Source: Lewinella sp. LCG006 (GTDB lineage Bacteria; Bacteroidota; Bacteroidia; Chitinophagales; Saprospiraceae). From it: DNA of 64,000 bases. Numbering within the stretch: position 1 is the stretch's first letter; each line of letters opens with the position of its first letter. Below, one piece after another: positions 46,801 through 54,264 of this stretch. The notes beneath the pieces were generated by a model that was not told where the DNA came from, made no database searches, and saw nothing but the letters and a program-made list of their open reading frames with translations. Both the position numbers and the translations under genes were made by a program. Location of the stretch: positions 1,293,501 to 1,357,500 of the forward strand of contig NZ_CP160680.1 of assembly GCF_040784935.1 (NCBI RefSeq). The letters run 5' to 3'.

Positions 46801-47215
46801 TCCTACCCTTCCAGGGATCCTGTTCACGATGGGGTACATCACGCAGACCTTCAGTGTATTGATCACCGATGCCAACGGCTGTGAGTACCTCGCTTCAGTA
46901 ACCGTAGTCTGTGACTTCTCTGACGACGAGGGAGACTTTACCGGAAACGGTAATGATGGCGCATTCAGCATGAATGTGTACCCGAATCCGGTGAGTGACC
47001 AGCTGATGGTGAAAGCCAAGGTGCAGGAAGACAGGCCGGTGACGGTAGCCATGTACAACCTCTTCGGTCAGGAACTCTTCCGCACGGAGCAGGACACCTG
47101 GGCACCAGAAGGCTTGAGCATTGATACCCGCCGTTTCCCTAACGGGACTTACCTACTCCGCCTAACGGCTGGTGAGCAGGAAGTGCAGACGAGAGAAGTG
47201 GTGATTTTGCATTAA
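40808..47215 (+). CDS. Giant secreted repeat protein with beta-sandwich head and T9SS anchor
   Basis: 2135 residues, starting at 40808 (MKTCNTSIGRYCS...), which gives a signal peptide ending LALSAQ; an upstream in-frame start would add 26 residues before it. The head (about 38-200, QLATWDFEGEV...TWRFDNIEIQGTV) looks like the jelly-roll module often found in Bacteroidota extracellular proteins; no catalytic motif is visible. Then come many Cys-rich HYR/Ig-like repeats of at least three sub-types, the same PKD/SprB-like module and the same T9SS type A sorting domain as in the preceding gene. A likely adhesin or cell-surface fibre. The C-terminal roughly 700 residues are almost identical to the metzincin protein. 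Confidence 0.86.
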   Translation: MKTCNTSIGRYCSLSSILFPRSFLILLLSTVSLALSAQLATWDFEGEVAAATTVAPNVTATAAVFGPGVGSVSFPAGNGSTDAYSGNGWPTGGLAADRYLQISVETTDPCFELNVTGISFDERRSGTGPATLDVIWSAVDAFSPNQLYGGSIGTAIPDNTDWRTQTFMQTLNESKVIFRIYGYNAEAGTGTWRFDNIEIQGTVTGDNTPPSVTCATFTPSFDSRCPDDVSANNPNGNFGPIPANGIVSLGLGFPGTVFYDLDLSACASDDVSALGELGIRLQSSILGTSDGCSQTLTNTYEIKDACDNISPDLITIIATFEDNEGPEITCAEFTATFQDCPDGLGPNNPSGDWIAVPANGIFQSTSGGSYTVDVDLNSCVSDNCGDFEDFEYTLVDSYFEDFVAGCAITLVNEIALRDGCGNVSDNNIITKITIDNSAADTPPLITCPANAMVACGMPTDPDATGMATATTDCGTPTVTFSDSSAPGCGNTETISRTWTATSPCGMTSTCVQTITVVDDTPPTVSCADFTTTFSNGCSADLAPNVPSGNFGALAANGMVNIALGLTGGSLGGLYQLDLSGCVSDNCSTDFTGFGIRLVSSDVVDNPNGCGQILTNTYDIRDACGNISTDLVTIVANFEDTSAPVVNCAEFTATFEGCPGPLGPNTPTDEWFAIGPAGGFTAASGGGGPYSLFLDLSTCVTDNCSDLADLEYTLFTSYEENTTDCSTTLVNEFSIRDQCGNIAEDRIITRFTIENTSDAMITCPAQVDLTCGDSTDPADTGMATATDECGNVPVTYTDEITMRCNNGAYVIIRTWTAEGCGEPVSCEQFIIIRDEEAPVFNDACQTDFSFNTEGGSDCPADATISLNEGDELTLSDTWTVGGNTVPSLAGCVSDNCALDEEITVTVEDITITHASSCSRIFSVTFIADDGCDNNSEPFTFTYTIEDNTIPVFDAACQVDQTYTTETGGVCPADATFSFNEGDEFGVNDVFSVGGNAQPTLAGCISDNCGTEDDFIVIVDDITVTDNGTCSRNIAVTFIADDGCGNLSESFTFNYLFIDDTAPVFDLACQIDAVFTTEDGNVCPADATISLNEGDEIDVFTGWTVGGVDILPLQGCVGDNCTAEGDLTITVDDITVVDDGTCSRVITITFIADDGCGNFSEPFVCNYTFIDNTGPEVSFNGILDGGTYVVECDLPSTTWDPLIDIGELTISDNCSAIDFAGITEVLTQLYDGPCVGNVLTRWQQVFTVQDICGNTTVYTLFTEIIDTTPPAFTSSPADVTIECDETAPVPQLEAFDSCSEVIYNFNEVRTDGDCPNNYTLTRTWLASDGCGNTSVETQVVTVEDTTPPVIEFTDEYIDQYQPGQDVYIECSEYGNISQIIANSALAFDNCSGQTEVSYSLEDMGNFDCQEYGYSGHFVSTWKTKDECGNESIATINWFLVDETAPVFQGLPEDACASLDNLPPVADVQAVDDCELAVLTFSQSDPIDCDGGQYIERTWTAEDACGNSASYTQRISLNGTSGPTITIDYPEIGDVMDGDLIQLPVDCDQDIAFSVADLEAAISVGAGCGSGSSSIELSLMDEGDCQENGYFARYRLNVTATDACGNTSNLSITIDFVDMTPPVVSSPNELTLDCGDEIPMIEATDACGEIASMTFVDSAPIEVSCAANPVAYDRTWTVTDACGNATTFVQSIIVLDNAGPVFSGVPADMCNNTGIDVVVTAVDGCTGQQAQVFFEEVMSSESGCGEVLTRTWTATDACGNTSVATQQVFFDDDVAPEIAFTSDLVFGLESGDELFLTVGDGLGDPNDPLFLTADDVTVTDNCATITAQVVVETTISDDCAADGYLARYDYKFIATDPCGNTSSAKLTVFYVDNNAPDFFNVPDDVDVFCTAVPEVANVIASDDYDEEVEVFFSETSTTTPEGLLITRTWKASDSCGNTNSVSQNILVVNNDINATFSFGGPVIECNSDNNRLGVTPTGGTPPYTYQWQLTFPLEDGYITTDPTLPGILFTMGYITQTFSVLITDANGCEYLASVTVVCDFSDDEGDFTGNGNDGAFSMNVYPNPVSDQLMVKAKVQEDRPVTVAMYNLFGQELFRTEQDTWAPEGLSIDTRRFPNGTYLLRLTAGEQEVQTREVVILH

Positions 47216-47221
47216 AAGGAA

Positions 47222-47256
47222 GTACGGGGTATTTGGTACTCGGTACTTAGTATAGC
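47222..47256. repeat. Heptamer tandem repeat, duplicated copy
   Basis: Same five 7-bp units as at 40316-40350 (GTACGGG, GTATTTG, GTACTCG, GTACTTA, GTATAGC), copied with the segmental duplication. Confidence 0.65.
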
Positions 47257-47261
47257 TAAAA

Positions 47262-47296
47262 GGCGCCTCGGGACGGTTGTTCCGGGGCGTTTTTGT
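47262..47296 (+). terminator. Terminator of the second giant gene
   Basis: Same hairpin and T tract as at 40356-40390, duplicated with the 3' flank (CGCCTCGGGA begins at 47264). Confidence 0.8.
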
Positions 47297-47459
47297 TTGT
47301 TTTGAACCACATGAGGCACTGGAAGGCACATAAGTGTTTTTTTGAACCATACGAGGGATTATAAGGGCATTTAAGGAAGGGGATTACAGGGCAAATTCAC
47401 GAATTTGTCTGACACACGAATTCATGAATCTGCCTGACAGGTTTTACCACCGTAATCCC

Positions 47460-47996
47460 TTAATACTCCGTCGGCTCCGCTTCTGAAAGCACAAAGGGGA
47501 TGTGCTCACGAATTTTTCGCTGCTGAGGTTCACTCAATTCGGAAAACCGCTGTTGAAATCGATGCTGGGCAGCTTCTTCCCACAGTTCATTGTAGGCGGC
47601 TTTCAGTTCGTTGTAAACATTGAGGTAAATATCGTAGCTGGTACTGCGATCATTGATCAAGGATATGATGGCTTTATTAGGAGTCTCCGCTAAATCAACG
47701 TCACTGGTCGGATTCATAATAAAATTCTTTGCTCCCTCGCGGACATCCCCTAAACTAACCACTTTACTTTCGATCAGGATTTGATCATTAGCATTGATGG
47801 CGACGCGTAAAATATTACGGGAATTAACCGACCCTGGTTCACTCAGCGGATCCCAGGGCGGCAACTTCACCAATATGCCACTGTCGGACATGATGGTGGT
47901 GGTAACCAAAAAGAAAATCAGGAGGAGGAAAGCGATGTCGGCCATGCTTCCGGCATTTACTTCCGGAGCGGCTCTTCTGGCAATGGTTCTTTTCAT
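47460..47996 (-). CDS. ExbD/TolR-family biopolymer transport protein
   Basis: 178 residues: a short basic N-terminus (MKRTIARRAAPEVNAGS), one membrane helix with the functionally essential aspartate D20 (MADIAFLLLIFFLVTTTIM), then a periplasmic domain. ExbD proteins form the proton-driven motor that energises TonB or Tol complexes. No exbB or tonB gene is adjacent in the window, so it is either an extra copy or an isolated gene. The C-terminal half is longer and more charged than in E. coli ExbD. Confidence 0.87.
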   Translation of the reverse strand: MKRTIARRAAPEVNAGSMADIAFLLLIFFLVTTTIMSDSGILVKLPPWDPLSEPGSVNSRNILRVAINANDQILIESKVVSLGDVREGAKNFIMNPTSDVDLAETPNKAIISLINDRSTSYDIYLNVYNELKAAYNELWEEAAQHRFQQRFSELSEPQQRKIREHIPFVLSEAEPTEY

Positions 47997-48067
47997 GACA
48001 GGTAAGATTGTAGGTCAGCTCGGTAGTTAGTCATCGCTAGTAGGCGTCACTCGTTGCCGACCTGCCA

Positions 48068-48098
48068 GTACATGGTACTGGGTACTTAGTACTTGGTA
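48068..48098. repeat. Heptamer tandem repeat
   Basis: Units GTACATG, GTACTGG, GTACTTA, GTACTTG and a partial GTA in the 240-bp divergent spacer between exbD and hemJ. Confidence 0.65.
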
Positions 48099-48237
48099 AA
48101 GCGAATTTAACTCACAATACTGATGGATTTGATAATTTTACTTACCTGGTAGTTTATGCATACCCAGACAAGATGATGCCAGTGCTAGAAATGGTGCTTA
48201 CCTTTGTGATCAAACACAAAAAAGCAAGCTCAATTAT

Positions 48238-48819
48238 ATGGACGCCAACTTTTTCTTCAAGGCCCTGCACGTGGTCGGTTTCGTTTCCTGGTTTGCAGGT
48301 CTATTCTATCTGGTGCGCATTTTCGTGTACCTGGTCGAAGCTGACGAGCGGGACGAACCTGCGCGCAGCATCCTCACCGAACAGTTTCAAGCGATGGCCT
48401 GGCGTGTCTATAAAATCATCTGCAATCCAGCGATGATGATCACCTGGCTAGCTGGGCTTACCATGCTGGGGCTTGATTTAGCAGGCGTGACGTCCTATGG
48501 CTATTTTTCAACGGGTACTCCTGGGTGGTTGCACCTAAAACTGCTGCTGCTCGTACTCCTTACCGCTTATCATCTTTATTGCAAAAAACTAATTATCAGG
48601 ATGGAAGCTGGAGAGCGACCGTTTTCCGCCTGGCAGTTTAGGATATTCAACGAAGTACCTACCCTCTTTCTCGTGAGCATTTCTTTCATTGCCGTTTACG
48701 GAAAGGTGGGGAGGCTCAACTACCTGTATTTACTATTAGGGGTAGGGCTTTTTGCCGGACTGGTCTATCGTGGAGCTGTTGCTTACCGCAAACGACGTGC
48801 GTTGGATAACAAAGCGTAA
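48238..48819 (+). CDS. hemJ: Protoporphyrinogen IX oxidase, HemJ family
   Basis: 193 residues, four to five membrane helices. The N-terminus FFKALHVVGFVSWFAGLFYLVRIFVY is the UPF0093/HemJ signature, with the essential histidine H11; GWLHLKLLLLVLLTAYH in the middle supplies a second conserved His/Lys pair. HemJ oxidises protoporphyrinogen IX to protoporphyrin IX in haem synthesis where HemG/HemY are absent. The start is the ATG at 48238. Monocistronic, convergent with the following kinase gene. Confidence 0.92.
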   Translation: MDANFFFKALHVVGFVSWFAGLFYLVRIFVYLVEADERDEPARSILTEQFQAMAWRVYKIICNPAMMITWLAGLTMLGLDLAGVTSYGYFSTGTPGWLHLKLLLLVLLTAYHLYCKKLIIRMEAGERPFSAWQFRIFNEVPTLFLVSISFIAVYGKVGRLNYLYLLLGVGLFAGLVYRGAVAYRKRRALDNKA

Positions 48820-48837
48820 GCACGTTTGAAACATGGA

Positions 48838-49854
48838 TTACACTAAAACACCGGGCTCATCGAGCACCTTACGTTTTGCCCTTTCCTTTTGATCTTTAAG
48901 GGTAAAGACAAAACAGGTTCCTCCTGTGTTGACGGGCTCAAAATAGATGTCTCCTTGATGCATTTTCACCACCTTGCGGCAGATGGCCAGCCCAATACCC
49001 ATACCGTTGGTTTTCTGTTTATCCAGGCGCTGGAAGGGAGAAAAGACTTTTTCCTGAAACTGCTCTTCGATACCAATACCATTGTCGGAAAATCTAAACA
49101 ACCACTTCTTTCCTAATGGTTTGCAAGAGATTTTCACCACCGGGTTTTCTTCTGATCTAAACTTGATAGCATTGGCTAGCAAGTTTTGAAAAAGCTGTAT
49201 AAACCCAACTTGATTGCCATGAATGGTTGGTAAATCATCACTGATGATCAGCACTTGATGATCGCTGATCTCTTTCTTCAGATTTGCTTTTACGATGGCC
49301 ATCACCTTGTTGAAGTCGGTATCTACGAAGGTTTCTGCTTGGTTGTTCACTTTTGCATACTCCAAGAGTGCATTGATAACCTCATTCATCTGAAGTACTC
49401 CTTCCACCATGAAATCCAGAAATTCTTCTCCTTTATCGTCCAAGAGATGACCGTAGTGTTTTTTAAGAAGTTGCGCAAAACTGCCAATGGTTCGTAGTGG
49501 GCTCTTCAGGTCATGGGAAGCGATGTAGGAGAACTCCTCTAGCTCCTTGTAAGAGTGTTCCAGCTTTTGGATATTTTCAGCTAGCTGCAAGGATTTTTTC
49601 TCGATCAGGGTTTTCTGTTCAGAAAGCTGTTCATTGGCTTGCTCGATGATCGACTGCTTTTTTTCTAAATCTTCGATCGTCGCGTTCAAAATATTTACAG
49701 CTATGGTCTTGTCCTTTTGAATACGGCGCAGCTGAAAATCACGACGTTCTATCTCCTTTTGCATTTGAGACACGTCGTCATGCAATTGCTTTCTGTCCTT
49801 TTCGCTAATATCTTTGAGAGACGCTATGGTTGTTAACAACGCTTTTACGTCCAT
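48838..49854 (-). CDS. Soluble sensor histidine kinase
   Basis: 338 residues with no membrane helix. N-terminal 110 residues form a long coiled coil (QMQKEIERRDF..., EKKQSIIEQANEQLSEQK). The HisKA phospho-acceptor is H114 (SYIASHDLKSPL), and the HATPase domain has FQNLLANAIKF (N box), DNGIGIEEQ (G1) and GMGIGLAICRKVV (G2). It starts one base after the FIST gene stop, so the two are translationally coupled: the FIST protein probably senses a ligand and controls this kinase. No response regulator is adjacent. Confidence 0.92.
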   Translation of the reverse strand: MDVKALLTTIASLKDISEKDRKQLHDDVSQMQKEIERRDFQLRRIQKDKTIAVNILNATIEDLEKKQSIIEQANEQLSEQKTLIEKKSLQLAENIQKLEHSYKELEEFSYIASHDLKSPLRTIGSFAQLLKKHYGHLLDDKGEEFLDFMVEGVLQMNEVINALLEYAKVNNQAETFVDTDFNKVMAIVKANLKKEISDHQVLIISDDLPTIHGNQVGFIQLFQNLLANAIKFRSEENPVVKISCKPLGKKWLFRFSDNGIGIEEQFQEKVFSPFQRLDKQKTNGMGIGLAICRKVVKMHQGDIYFEPVNTGGTCFVFTLKDQKERAKRKVLDEPGVLV

Positions 49855-49855
49855 A

Positions 49856-50974
49856 CTATTTTTCTTTTAATATGGCCAATGAACAAGTCGAATTATGAAA
49901 TTCGCAACGCCCCTCACCAGTATCCCCAAACTCACCATAAGACAAGAATCCAATCATGGGTTTCTTCCATTCTCTAAAAATGCCGTTCACCTCATCTTCC
50001 AGCAAGGGCCCAAAAGCGCCATGCCTGCCTTTACAAGAAAACAGGATCAGAGCATCAGCGTCTGCCACCTTTTGATGAAAATCTTGGAATTTTGAGATAG
50101 CCATATCTATGACTTCGAAACCTGGCGAGCTGGAAAATCGAAATTTTTCTCCTTCTTTCACGCTCGCTGATAAGGTAATTGAACCATCCTTATCATTGAC
50201 TACAATGGGCGAGCGTAGCACAGAATAGCCTCCTTCTTTATAAATCTGCAATGGGTAGTTCGTTTGAATAGAAATCAATACATCTTCTTCAGACAAGCCA
50301 AAATAGCGAATAAAAACATCATAAGCTCGCTCGTCATTGATGGTATAGATAATGTTGCCTTCTGCCTTGGTAATGGTATTGACTCCTCCAATCGGCTCCC
50401 AACCACTTACAGCTACACCTTGCAGGCTGACATGATCCGTATCAAGCACCAGCAACAAAAGACCTTGCGATGAAACCGTTACATTATCAAAAATGATAGT
50501 CTCCCGCATTTCCAGATCATCTCCTGCCATTCCTCCATACATGGGGATGCTTTTACCTGCTCCTTTTCTAAGGCTCTCTATGACCAATTCAGCGTCAATC
50601 GTTAAACCACCGGTCAGCATAATACCGCCAGGATGTTTAAAAGCAGCTACCGCCTGCTTGCCCAAGGCTTCGGCAGTGGGGCCAACTCCCTGCGCATCAA
50701 ATGTTTCAAGAAGTACCCGATAGAAGCTACGATCAATCGCCAGCAGCATCACAACAATGGATTGCTCATAAAGTTGAGCATCGGCGATTTCCCCCGCCGT
50801 CGTACACCCTACCAGATCAATGGCCAAAGCATTAAAGACCGATCTAATGGCATTAATATCCTGCCCACTGGAGCAGAATACGACTGCCAAAGTAGGCTGA
50901 AATGCAGGATACTGCTCAAGGACCATCTTTTTCAACTCCTCTGGAGATTCACAATGGAAGGAATGTACTTTCAT
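49856..50974 (-). CDS. FIST-domain sensor protein
   Basis: 372 residues covering FIST_N (about 30-215, with VVFCSSGQDIN, GCTTAGEIADAQ and GMAGDDLEMRET) and FIST_C (about 220-360, with AYDVFIRYFG and ALILFSCKGRHGAFG). FIST domains are cytoplasmic sensors, thought to bind amino-acid-like small molecules and usually linked to signalling proteins. Here the kinase immediately downstream is the obvious partner. Confidence 0.9.
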   Translation of the reverse strand: MKVHSFHCESPEELKKMVLEQYPAFQPTLAVVFCSSGQDINAIRSVFNALAIDLVGCTTAGEIADAQLYEQSIVVMLLAIDRSFYRVLLETFDAQGVGPTAEALGKQAVAAFKHPGGIMLTGGLTIDAELVIESLRKGAGKSIPMYGGMAGDDLEMRETIIFDNVTVSSQGLLLLVLDTDHVSLQGVAVSGWEPIGGVNTITKAEGNIIYTINDERAYDVFIRYFGLSEEDVLISIQTNYPLQIYKEGGYSVLRSPIVVNDKDGSITLSASVKEGEKFRFSSSPGFEVIDMAISKFQDFHQKVADADALILFSCKGRHGAFGPLLEDEVNGIFREWKKPMIGFLSYGEFGDTGEGRCEFHNSTCSLAILKEK

Positions 50975-51050
50975 AAAGGGCGGGTACTAGCTTATAAATA
51001 TAAAAAATATTATGATACAAAAAAAACGACAGGTGCGTAGCTAGAAAGGT

Positions 51051-51058
51051 CAAAATTA
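51051..51058 (-). promoter_or_regulatory. -7 promoter element of the FIST-kinase operon
   Basis: Reads TAATTTTG on the - strand, an exact TAnnTTTG match, with a TTG 15 bases further upstream. It lies about 80 bases before the FIST start codon. Confidence 0.45.
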
Positions 51059-51175
51059 CAATTGCCATACATTCAAGCATCTAAATATCAAGCCAAATTT
51101 TAATAATTAGATTTTATTACCTAAATTAGACACCTATTCCTCTCTTTTTCTGAAACGATATTGTTGAAAACAAAA

Positions 51176-51532
51176 ATGCTCTTAATGGGGAGCAATAATG
51201 GCAGCTTTATACACCGCTTCTCTAATCCTGATAAACCTTACCAAGGATTTGTCGCTGGATCAGACAGTACTAACAACGCTCTTATGATTGCGACGACGGC
51301 CTGTCCGATCAGCGAATTTCGGGAACCCATGTTTACAGTGTTTGCCAGTGGACCTACCCAGGTGTCGCCCGGCATCGGCCCGGACTATCTTTATTCTTCT
51401 TACTACCACAACTGTGACAGTACGGTAACTTACCATTGGGAAATCAGCTGGGATTACGGAAATACTTTTTCTCACCTCTCTTTTGCCGAAGATAATTACA
51501 CAAAAACACCCCTAATCCTCACCCGATCATGA
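51176..51532 (+). CDS. Hypothetical protein overlapping a lipoprotein gene
   Basis: 118 residues from the ATG at 51176 (MLLMGSNNGSFIHRF...); in-frame TTG codons just upstream are alternatives. No signal peptide and no known family. The second half (GPDYLYSSYYHNCDSTVTYHWEISWDYGNTF) reads like part of an extracellular beta-sandwich protein, so this may be the remnant of a larger secreted protein. Its stop overlaps the ATG of the next gene (ATGA), which favours real translation of both. Confidence 0.45.
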   Translation: MLLMGSNNGSFIHRFSNPDKPYQGFVAGSDSTNNALMIATTACPISEFREPMFTVFASGPTQVSPGIGPDYLYSSYYHNCDSTVTYHWEISWDYGNTFSHLSFAEDNYTKTPLILTRS

Positions 51533-52095
51533 AAAAACTACTGTTATTGCTGCTTCCCGTCATGTATTTTAGCTGTTGCGACGACGACGATGCCGTCCCG
51601 CAGCCCCCGCCACCGCCTGCTTGCCTGGAGGTGCTGTGCGAAACAGAAGAAGAGTTCTTTGGCAAAGCCATCAGAAACAGCGAGTGCTGGATAGCGGATT
51701 ATGTGAGGTTTAGAGGGCCCGGTTCGTCAATTTATTTGTATCAGGAAAGATCGGATGGCTTTACGGAACGTTTGAGTTTTCCACTGAACCGTAATACCGA
51801 TCTAAGTGATACCATCTGGCTGGGCTTTACCAATAGCGGCAACCCCTCGCCCCATATTGTTGATGCCAACTACGGTTACAATACGGATCACGGAATTCCG
51901 GGGGAATTTATATTCGAGTACGGAAGCGAACCTAGCTACCAGGATTTCCTGATTATCGATTACTTCAATGCGGACACGAGTATACTAGAGGGGCGCTTTC
52001 AGGTAAATTTCCCTCCTGCCAATCCCATTCCGTTTGTCAATCCTCCTGATAGCATGCGGTTGGGCTGCGGGAGTTTTCGGGTGAAAGAGGAGTAG
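51529..52095 (+). CDS. Hypothetical lipoprotein
   Basis: 188 residues. Lipoprotein signal MKKLLLLLLPVMYFSCC with a lipobox Cys at 16 or 17, followed by an Asp cluster (DDDDA) and a Pro run (PQPPPPPPA) as a flexible tether. The remainder is acidic, with no recognised domain. An Asp-rich stretch straight after the Cys resembles Bacteroidota lipoprotein export signals for surface display. Start overlaps the preceding gene's stop. Confidence 0.7.
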   Translation: MKKLLLLLLPVMYFSCCDDDDAVPQPPPPPACLEVLCETEEEFFGKAIRNSECWIADYVRFRGPGSSIYLYQERSDGFTERLSFPLNRNTDLSDTIWLGFTNSGNPSPHIVDANYGYNTDHGIPGEFIFEYGSEPSYQDFLIIDYFNADTSILEGRFQVNFPPANPIPFVNPPDSMRLGCGSFRVKEE

Positions 52096-52148
52096 GGGGG
52101 GCTGGTTGGGCTTTTAAGGCAGCCTGCTCTTAGTTGTGGTATATCCCT

Positions 52149-53564
52149 CTATCCTCTACCCTCTACCCAAAGTCTCTCTACCACCTCCGCAGAAAAATCC
52201 AGATAGAAACAAGTCCCTTTCCCCAGCGTACTCTCTACCGTAATCTTTATCCCCAGCGCAGCGCAAGCTTTCTTCACGATGGACAGCCCCAGGCCGTTGC
52301 CCTTGATGTCTTTGTGATCCAGTGCCTTTGAGCGGAAGAAAGGGTGGAAGATTTGTTCCTGGTGCTCGAGTGGGATACCCATGCCTTGATCAATGACAAG
52401 TGCCTTGATATGACCGTTTTCGGTCCAGCCACGGATGCTTATTTCTTTCCCTTGTGGGGAATATTTACTGGCATTCGTCAGCAGGTTTTCGAAGATCAAA
52501 TCAAGGTAATAGGGAGCGGCATTGACCTCAAGGTTGGGTGCTATCTCGACCTTGATAGACTGTTTCTTTTCTTCAATAAAAGGCTGGTACCGCTTCACGA
52601 TATTATTCACCAGCGGCAGCAGTTGTATTTTTTCTGGCGTGAGCGCACTCGTTTCGCTGTCAAAGCGGGCCAGCAATAAAAGCTGATCGGCCAACACCGA
52701 AAGGCGATCAATTTCCTGGATACTGATTTTTATTTTTTCCTGGTATTCCTCTGGCGTTCTGGGCCTGCGCAGGGTCACCTCCAGGGTACCTTTGAGTACC
52801 GCGAGTGGGGTGCGCAGTTGGTGAGAAGCATCGGCGGTAAATTGCTGCTCTCTTTCCAGGGCATTTTGGATGCGTTCCAGCAGCTCGTTGATGGAGGAAG
52901 TAAGGGTAAAGAGCTCGTCCTTGATCGCCGGTAAGGCAATACGTTCGTCAAGACTGTTCTGGGTGATCCGGTTGGTCGTGGAGGTGATCAACTGCACGGG
53001 CTTGATACTCTGGCCTGCCAGAAAGCGCGTGATAAAAAACAGGCCCGCCAGGACCGCCGGGAAAAGCCATAGCAACAACTTTTTGAGGCTGGCAAGTACC
53101 AGCTTTGGCCCCTCCAGCGACATGGCCGCCAGGATATAGCCTTTTAGTTGAGCGTCTTGCTTGATGGGCAGCTGGATTTGCCGGATTTCCTGCTGGTTGA
53201 GGCCCGTATCAAAATGGAGATCGAAAGCTTTGCTAGGATCAAAAGAAAGTGCATCTCCCATGAGGTTGGGCGATTTATCCATCACTTTTCCGGCATTGTT
53301 GACCAACTGGATAAATACCGGATTGACGCGCACCTCACGGTGTTCCCGTTCAGCCCATTCATTTTTGTTTTTGAAAAAGATACTGTCGTTACGAAGAAAA
53401 ATTTCCTCCGAATGCTTGTGTGCTTCGTAGGATAAGTCATCGTCCAGCTCTTGATAAACAGCCGTTTGTACCACAAAATAGATGAGTACAAAGACGACTG
53501 TCACCATGCTGGCAGTTGCCAGGAGGTAATAAAGTGCAATCCGATTTTTAAACGATAATTTCAT
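52149..53564 (-). CDS. Membrane sensor histidine kinase
   Basis: 471 residues: membrane helix 1 (about 10-34), a periplasmic sensor region (35-160), helix 2 (about 163-180), HAMP (180-235), HisKA with H248 (ADASHQLRTPLAVLKGT), then HATPase with FENLLTNASKY (N), DQGMGIPLEHQ (G1) and GNGLGLSIVKKA (G2). It lies directly behind the response regulator gene, with the start codon adjacent to its stop. Heavy-metal or envelope-stress type (CusS/RprX-like) by architecture; signal unknown. Confidence 0.94.
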   Translation of the reverse strand: MKLSFKNRIALYYLLATASMVTVVFVLIYFVVQTAVYQELDDDLSYEAHKHSEEIFLRNDSIFFKNKNEWAEREHREVRVNPVFIQLVNNAGKVMDKSPNLMGDALSFDPSKAFDLHFDTGLNQQEIRQIQLPIKQDAQLKGYILAAMSLEGPKLVLASLKKLLLWLFPAVLAGLFFITRFLAGQSIKPVQLITSTTNRITQNSLDERIALPAIKDELFTLTSSINELLERIQNALEREQQFTADASHQLRTPLAVLKGTLEVTLRRPRTPEEYQEKIKISIQEIDRLSVLADQLLLLARFDSETSALTPEKIQLLPLVNNIVKRYQPFIEEKKQSIKVEIAPNLEVNAAPYYLDLIFENLLTNASKYSPQGKEISIRGWTENGHIKALVIDQGMGIPLEHQEQIFHPFFRSKALDHKDIKGNGLGLSIVKKACAALGIKITVESTLGKGTCFYLDFSAEVVERLWVEGRG

Positions 53565-54230
53565 TTAATCTTTTGCTATATAACCCACGCCGCGCACGGT
53601 TTGGATCAAGTCTTCGTCTTTGTCCAATGCCAGTTTTTTACGGATGGCATTGATGTAGACGTCAATGACGCCCGTGTTGTAGTCGAAGTGAATGTCCCAG
53701 ACGCTTTCGATGATCCTGGAGCGTCGGCAGACTTTGCCTTTGTTGCGGATCAAGTATTCCAAAAGGGCAAATTCCTTCTGGGTGAGGGCTACTTCTTCAC
53801 CCGCTTTCCATACCTGGTGGGCAGCCACATCCAGCACGATGTTTCCCAGTGTAAAACGCTCGTGTTCGCCATTGTTGGGGCGCAATTGCACTTTGATGCG
53901 TTCCAGCAGTTCCTCAAAATGGAAAGGTTTTTTGATGTAATCATTGGCCCCAGCTTGCAGCCCCTGTAGGGTATCTTGCAAGGTGTCTCTGGCCGTCAGA
54001 AAAATAACGGGGGTATTAATATGGTGCTTGCGGATTTCCTGACAAATTTCCAGCCCGGTTTTACCGGGGAGCATCCAGTCGAGCAACATAATATCATAGG
54101 GGTTGGTCATGGCCCAGTCCAGGCCCGTCACGCCGTTGTCGGCTACGTCCACAGCATAGGCTTCTTCTTCCAAGCCTTGCTTGATAAAGTTGGCAATACC
54201 CGCTTCGTCTTCTACAACTAGAATTCTCAT
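53565..54230 (-). CDS. OmpR/PhoB-family response regulator
   Basis: 221 residues: receiver domain with phospho-acceptor D51 (YDIMLLDWMLPG), acidic pocket E7/D8 and K101-type lysine in DYIKKPFHFEELLER, then a winged-helix DNA-binding domain (ALTQKEFALLEYLIRNKGKVCRRSRIIESVWD...TVRGVGYI). It partners the kinase encoded immediately downstream. Target genes are not evident in the window. Confidence 0.95.
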   Translation of the reverse strand: MRILVVEDEAGIANFIKQGLEEEAYAVDVADNGVTGLDWAMTNPYDIMLLDWMLPGKTGLEICQEIRKHHINTPVIFLTARDTLQDTLQGLQAGANDYIKKPFHFEELLERIKVQLRPNNGEHERFTLGNIVLDVAAHQVWKAGEEVALTQKEFALLEYLIRNKGKVCRRSRIIESVWDIHFDYNTGVIDVYINAIRKKLALDKDEDLIQTVRGVGYIAKD

Positions 54231-54264
54231 GGGGCAAATTTACAAACTCGTGCACTTAGTTATC

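Larger units (their letters stand above)
43981..47406 (+). repeat. Segmental duplication, copy 2
   Basis: Counterpart of 37075-40500 (offset 6906). It includes the repeat stalk, sorting domain, stop codon, heptamer array, terminator and 3' flank. The match ends at about 47406, 54 bases before the exbD stop codon on the other strand. Confidence 0.9.

Noticed and set aside
35264-47215. CRISPR-like or simple-repeat array
   Set aside because: The repetition is at protein-domain scale with diverged DNA and intact reading frames; there are no regular short direct repeats with unique spacers.
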